Part shown: piece after piece, positions 61,427-64,000 of the stretch
How the letters are laid out: each line of letters starts with the position of its first letter
Position numbering within the stretch: the stretch's first letter is position 1
Assembly (NCBI RefSeq): GCF_001428895.1
Contig: NZ_LMJA01000033.1
Span: forward strand, 93,614-157,613
Origin: Mycobacterium sp. Root265
GTDB taxonomy: Bacteria; Actinomycetota; Actinomycetes; Mycobacteriales; Mycobacteriaceae
Direction of reading: 5' to 3'
DNA: 64,000 nt
Notes under the pieces: generated by a model
The model's database searches: none
What the model was told of the DNA's origin: nothing
Seen by the model: the letters and a program-made list of their open reading frames with translations, nothing else
Translations under genes and position numbers: made by a program

Positions 61427-62236
61427 ATGGCATATGAATCCGTCACGGTGGAGATCGCCGACCATATCGCCCGGGTGACCCTGATCGGCCCCGGCAAGGG
61501 CAACGCGATGGGCCCCGCGTTCTGGGCCGAGCTGCCCGAGGTGTTCGGCACGCTGGACGCCGACCCCGAGGTACGGGCCATCGTGCTGACCGGTTCGGGG
61601 AAGAACTTCAGCTACGGCCTGGACCTGGCCGCCATGGGCGCCACCATGCCGGGCCTGGACGCCGGCGCCAAGGATCGCCTCGGCTTTCACCAGAAGCTCA
61701 CCAAGATGCAGGGCGCCATCAGCGCCGTGGCCGACTGCCGCACACCCACCATCGCCTCGGTGCACGGCTGGTGCATCGGCGGCGGCGTCGACCTGATCAG
61801 CGCGGTGGACATCCGCTACGCCAGCGCCGACGCCAAGTTCTCGGTGCGCGAGGTGAAGCTGGCCATCGTCGCCGATGTGGGCTCGCTGGCCCGCCTGCCG
61901 CTGATCCTGTCCGACGGGCACCTGCGCGAGCTCACGCTCACGGGTAAGGACATCGACGCCTCGCGTGCCGAGAAGATCGGTCTGGTCAACGACGTCCACG
62001 CCGACGCCGACGCCTCCCTGGCCGCCGCGCACGCCACCGCCGCCGAGATCGCGGCCAACCCGCCGCTGACCGTGCACGGCGTGAAGGACGTGCTGGATCA
62101 GCAGCGCATCGGCCGGGTCTCGGAGAGCCTGCGCTATGTGGCGGCGTGGAACTCGGCGTTCCTGCCCTCGAAGGATCTGGGCGAGGCGGTCACCGCGATG
62201 TTCCAGAAGCGCCCCGCGCAGTTCACCGGGGAATAG
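61427..62236 (+). CDS. Crotonase family protein, dienoyl-CoA isomerase-like
   Basis: The 269-residue protein has crotonase motifs GKNFSYGLDL and WCIGGGVDLISAVDIRYAS. REVKLAIVADVGSLARLP resembles the delta-3,5-delta-2,4-dienoyl-CoA isomerase signature (Asp and Glu catalytic pair) more than hydratases. By position it matches echA21. It overlaps the convergent gene by 14 bases. Confidence 0.85.
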   Translation: MAYESVTVEIADHIARVTLIGPGKGNAMGPAFWAELPEVFGTLDADPEVRAIVLTGSGKNFSYGLDLAAMGATMPGLDAGAKDRLGFHQKLTKMQGAISAVADCRTPTIASVHGWCIGGGVDLISAVDIRYASADAKFSVREVKLAIVADVGSLARLPLILSDGHLRELTLTGKDIDASRAEKIGLVNDVHADADASLAAAHATAAEIAANPPLTVHGVKDVLDQQRIGRVSESLRYVAAWNSAFLPSKDLGEAVTAMFQKRPAQFTGE

Positions 62237-63131
62237 GCGTCCAGCCCAGTTCGGCCTTGGCCTTCGCATTGGACAACGGCAGCCACGCGGTGCCGAACGC
62301 GGTGGCTGCGTACGGTGCCACCAGCCGAACCAGGCTGCGCGGCACCGGCAACGGTCGCGGACGACCCAGCCCGGCGCTGAGTTCGCGCACATAGTCACCG
62401 AACGACTGTGGCCGGTCATCGACGATGTTGTAGATCTGCCCGCCCCGCCCCCTGTCCAGGGCATCGGCGGTCGCGCGCGCGACATCGTCGATGTGAGTCC
62501 AGGACAGCACGCCATGACCGTTCAGCGCCGGTAGCGCCCACCACTTGGCCAGCGCGCGGAACAGATCGTCGTGCGTGACGCCGGGACCGTAGAAAACGCC
62601 GTAGCGCAACACGATTCCCTCGGTGGCACCATGCTGACCCGACTCGAGCACCGTGCGCTCCATCCCGCGAAGGGCGGCGAGCATCGCGGCGCCCCCGGGC
62701 GGCGGCGGACCCGGATACGGGTCGCTCTCGTCCAGCAGGGCCGGCCCGGTCGGTGCATACCCGTAGGCGAAGATCACCGATTCGGCGATCACCCGGCACA
62801 CCCCGGCACGCTGGGCCGCAGCCACCAGATTGCTTGCGCCACGGCTCCACAACTCCTTGGCGGGCTCGAAATCCTTGATCCGCTTGGGCCCCAGCTTCGG
62901 CAGGGTGGTCAGCAGGCTCACCACCACCTCGGGGGCGAATTCCACGAGCGCCGAATCGATCTGGCCGGCGTCGAGTACATCGGCCACCACGGGCTCGGCG
63001 CCGCACGCGGCGATCTGCGGCGTTTTCGCCGCGGATCGCGTCACCCCGATGACCTCGTGACCACGCGCGGTGAGCTCCCGCAGCAGCGGAATGCCCGGGA
63101 CACTGGTCGCCCCCGCCACCAATACACGCAT
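62223..63131 (-). CDS. NAD-dependent epimerase/dehydratase family protein
   Basis: The 302-residue extended SDR opens VAGATSVPGIPLLRELTARG (GxxxxxG, the glycines partly shifted), has ESVIFAYGYAP, and VLRYGVFYGPG. The usual YxxxK is unclear, so activity may differ. No partner gene indicates a substrate. Confidence 0.8.
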   Translation of the reverse strand: MRVLVAGATSVPGIPLLRELTARGHEVIGVTRSAAKTPQIAACGAEPVVADVLDAGQIDSALVEFAPEVVVSLLTTLPKLGPKRIKDFEPAKELWSRGASNLVAAAQRAGVCRVIAESVIFAYGYAPTGPALLDESDPYPGPPPPGGAAMLAALRGMERTVLESGQHGATEGIVLRYGVFYGPGVTHDDLFRALAKWWALPALNGHGVLSWTHIDDVARATADALDRGRGGQIYNIVDDRPQSFGDYVRELSAGLGRPRPLPVPRSLVRLVAPYAATAFGTAWLPLSNAKAKAELGWTPIPR

Positions 63132-63200
63132 CTACCGAACACCCGCCTTCACCGGCAACCCGATTCTGGGCATGGGCTCACGGTAGACCCGGCGCGGTGC

Positions 63201-64000
63201 TCACTGGGGCGAAGTAGCCACCTTATGTGTTGCTGCCGCGGATTCCAGCTCTTGCAACAACTTCAGTGACAGGAACGTCATCGGGCCCTTGTCCTCGAAC
63301 CGGCCGGACACATTGCCCGCGATCCCGCCCTGCACTGCCAGTTGGCTCTGCAGGTCCAGCTTGAGCTGCGGGCTCCCCTCGGCGAAGTCGAGGTCGGCCA
63401 GGTCCACCCACACGATGTTGGGCCGGGTGGTCGATTCGTAGACGTACCGTTTGTTCGTCAGGTCCAGCACCACCTGCCAGATGGTCTGCGAGGCATCAGG
63501 CTTGCCCGGGTCGGGGATCCGGAACGGCTGCGCCGCATTGCGGATCACCGAGAACATCGACGCGATGGCTTCCACCTGACTTGCGGGTTCGGGGAGCCGG
63601 CCGGCGTAATAGCTGGCGCGGGCGAACCGGTCGGCGGCCAGCGTCGAACCGGGCAACGGCTCGGTTCCCCCGAGTCCGGTGAACGACTTCACCAACTCCA
63701 GTTGCTGGTCGAAGGTCGGAGAATTGGTCATCACCCGGTAGGTGCGGTCGTGGTACACCGTGGCCTTGCCGTCGATGTACTCGATGATGGCCGAGTCCCC
63801 GGAGGCGTCGTCGAGCGCCAGATGGATGGCGGGCGGATCGCCGCCGGTGGGGTCGTCCATCTGTACGACCTGGACGTCGCTCTCGGCGATCCACGCCACC
63901 GCGTCGGCCACCGTGGCGAAATTGTCCAGGAAGTACTGCAGCCAGACGGCCTGGCTGAGCTGGGTCCGGCCGGCGTCCGGTGTGCCATAGGTGGACTCGG
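63201..64000 (-). CDS. Linear amide C-N hydrolase (choloylglycine hydrolase family), 5' end missing
   Basis: The frame runs from the window edge to TGA at 63201, about 266 residues. LSQAVWLQYFLDNFATVADAVAWI, STYG before it, and IEYIDGKATVYHDR and YRVMTNSPTFDQQL are typical of penicillin V acylase/bile-salt hydrolase proteins. The N-terminal catalytic cysteine lies outside the window. The mature protein may be an N-acyl homoserine lactone or amide hydrolase; substrate open. Confidence 0.82.
   Translation of the reverse strand, partial: ESTYGTPDAGRTQLSQAVWLQYFLDNFATVADAVAWIAESDVQVVQMDDPTGGDPPAIHLALDDASGDSAIIEYIDGKATVYHDRTYRVMTNSPTFDQQLELVKSFTGLGGTEPLPGSTLAADRFARASYYAGRLPEPASQVEAIASMFSVIRNAAQPFRIPDPGKPDASQTIWQVVLDLTNKRYVYESTTRPNIVWVDLADLDFAEGSPQLKLDLQSQLAVQGGIAGNVSGRFEDKGPMTFLSLKLLQELESAAATHKVATSPQ

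Overview
The window is high-GC, densely packed actinobacterial DNA that I read as a Mycobacterium/Mycolicibacterium chromosome. Signs of this are LpqH-type lipoproteins, an orphan PE-PPE esterase domain, DUF732 and DUF222/HNH (13E12-type) proteins, a Ddn-like F420 protein, and many genes that start 6-8 bases after a TANNNT -10 box (leaderless transcripts). The blocks tadA - tyrA - proXVWZ - LapA-like - phosphotransferase - alkyl sulfatase and, further on, pat - echA resemble, from memory, the Rv3752c-Rv3774 neighbourhood of M. tuberculosis.

Layout: 0.1-8.6 kb holds a threonine aldolase, an LigC-type ligase, an HNH/DUF222 protein, an MBL-fold hydrolase, GluQ and an amino-acid ABC transporter whose permease is fused to two tandem solute-binding domains. 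8.5-16.8 kb holds a TetR/FAD-oxidoreductase operon, a CoA transferase, an MFS exporter, a saccharopine-dehydrogenase-like protein, a P450 and Tgt. 16.9-24.1 kb is rich in envelope and secreted proteins: two LpqH-family lipoproteins, DUF732, a PE-PPE esterase and a secreted alpha/beta hydrolase. 24.1-30.3 kb is a redox/hydrolase cluster with two TetR genes and six copies of one palindromic operator. 30.3-46.5 kb is mostly conserved mycobacterial core (tRNA-Ser, TadA, TyrA, ABC osmolyte uptake, alkyl sulfatase) plus a membrane GGDEF-EAL protein.

46.65-59.60 kb is a 12.95-kb integrated element between two 35-bp direct repeats, inserted in the 3' half of a tRNA-Arg(ACG) gene. It carries a tyrosine integrase, an XRE-like repressor with clustered operator repeats, a tiny AlpA/Xis-like protein, a string of overlapping early genes including DUF2742 and a DUF3631 ATPase, and a small-terminase-like protein, but no capsid, protease, portal, tail or lysis gene. 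This is the phiRv1/phiRv2 type of prophage-like element, or phage satellite, without structural genes. Its left third is cargo: a Panacea (DUF4065) antitoxin with an unknown partner, a DUF4352 lipoprotein and a Schlafen-type AlbA_2 protein. Four DnaA-box-like sequences on an 11-bp grid sit upstream of the toxin-antitoxin pair. This island is the best candidate for an undescribed system.

59.7-64 kb returns to core genes: tRNA-Ser(GCT), the aminotransferase Pat, a lipoprotein, an enoyl-CoA hydratase/isomerase, an epimerase and the start-truncated end of a choloylglycine-hydrolase-family protein.
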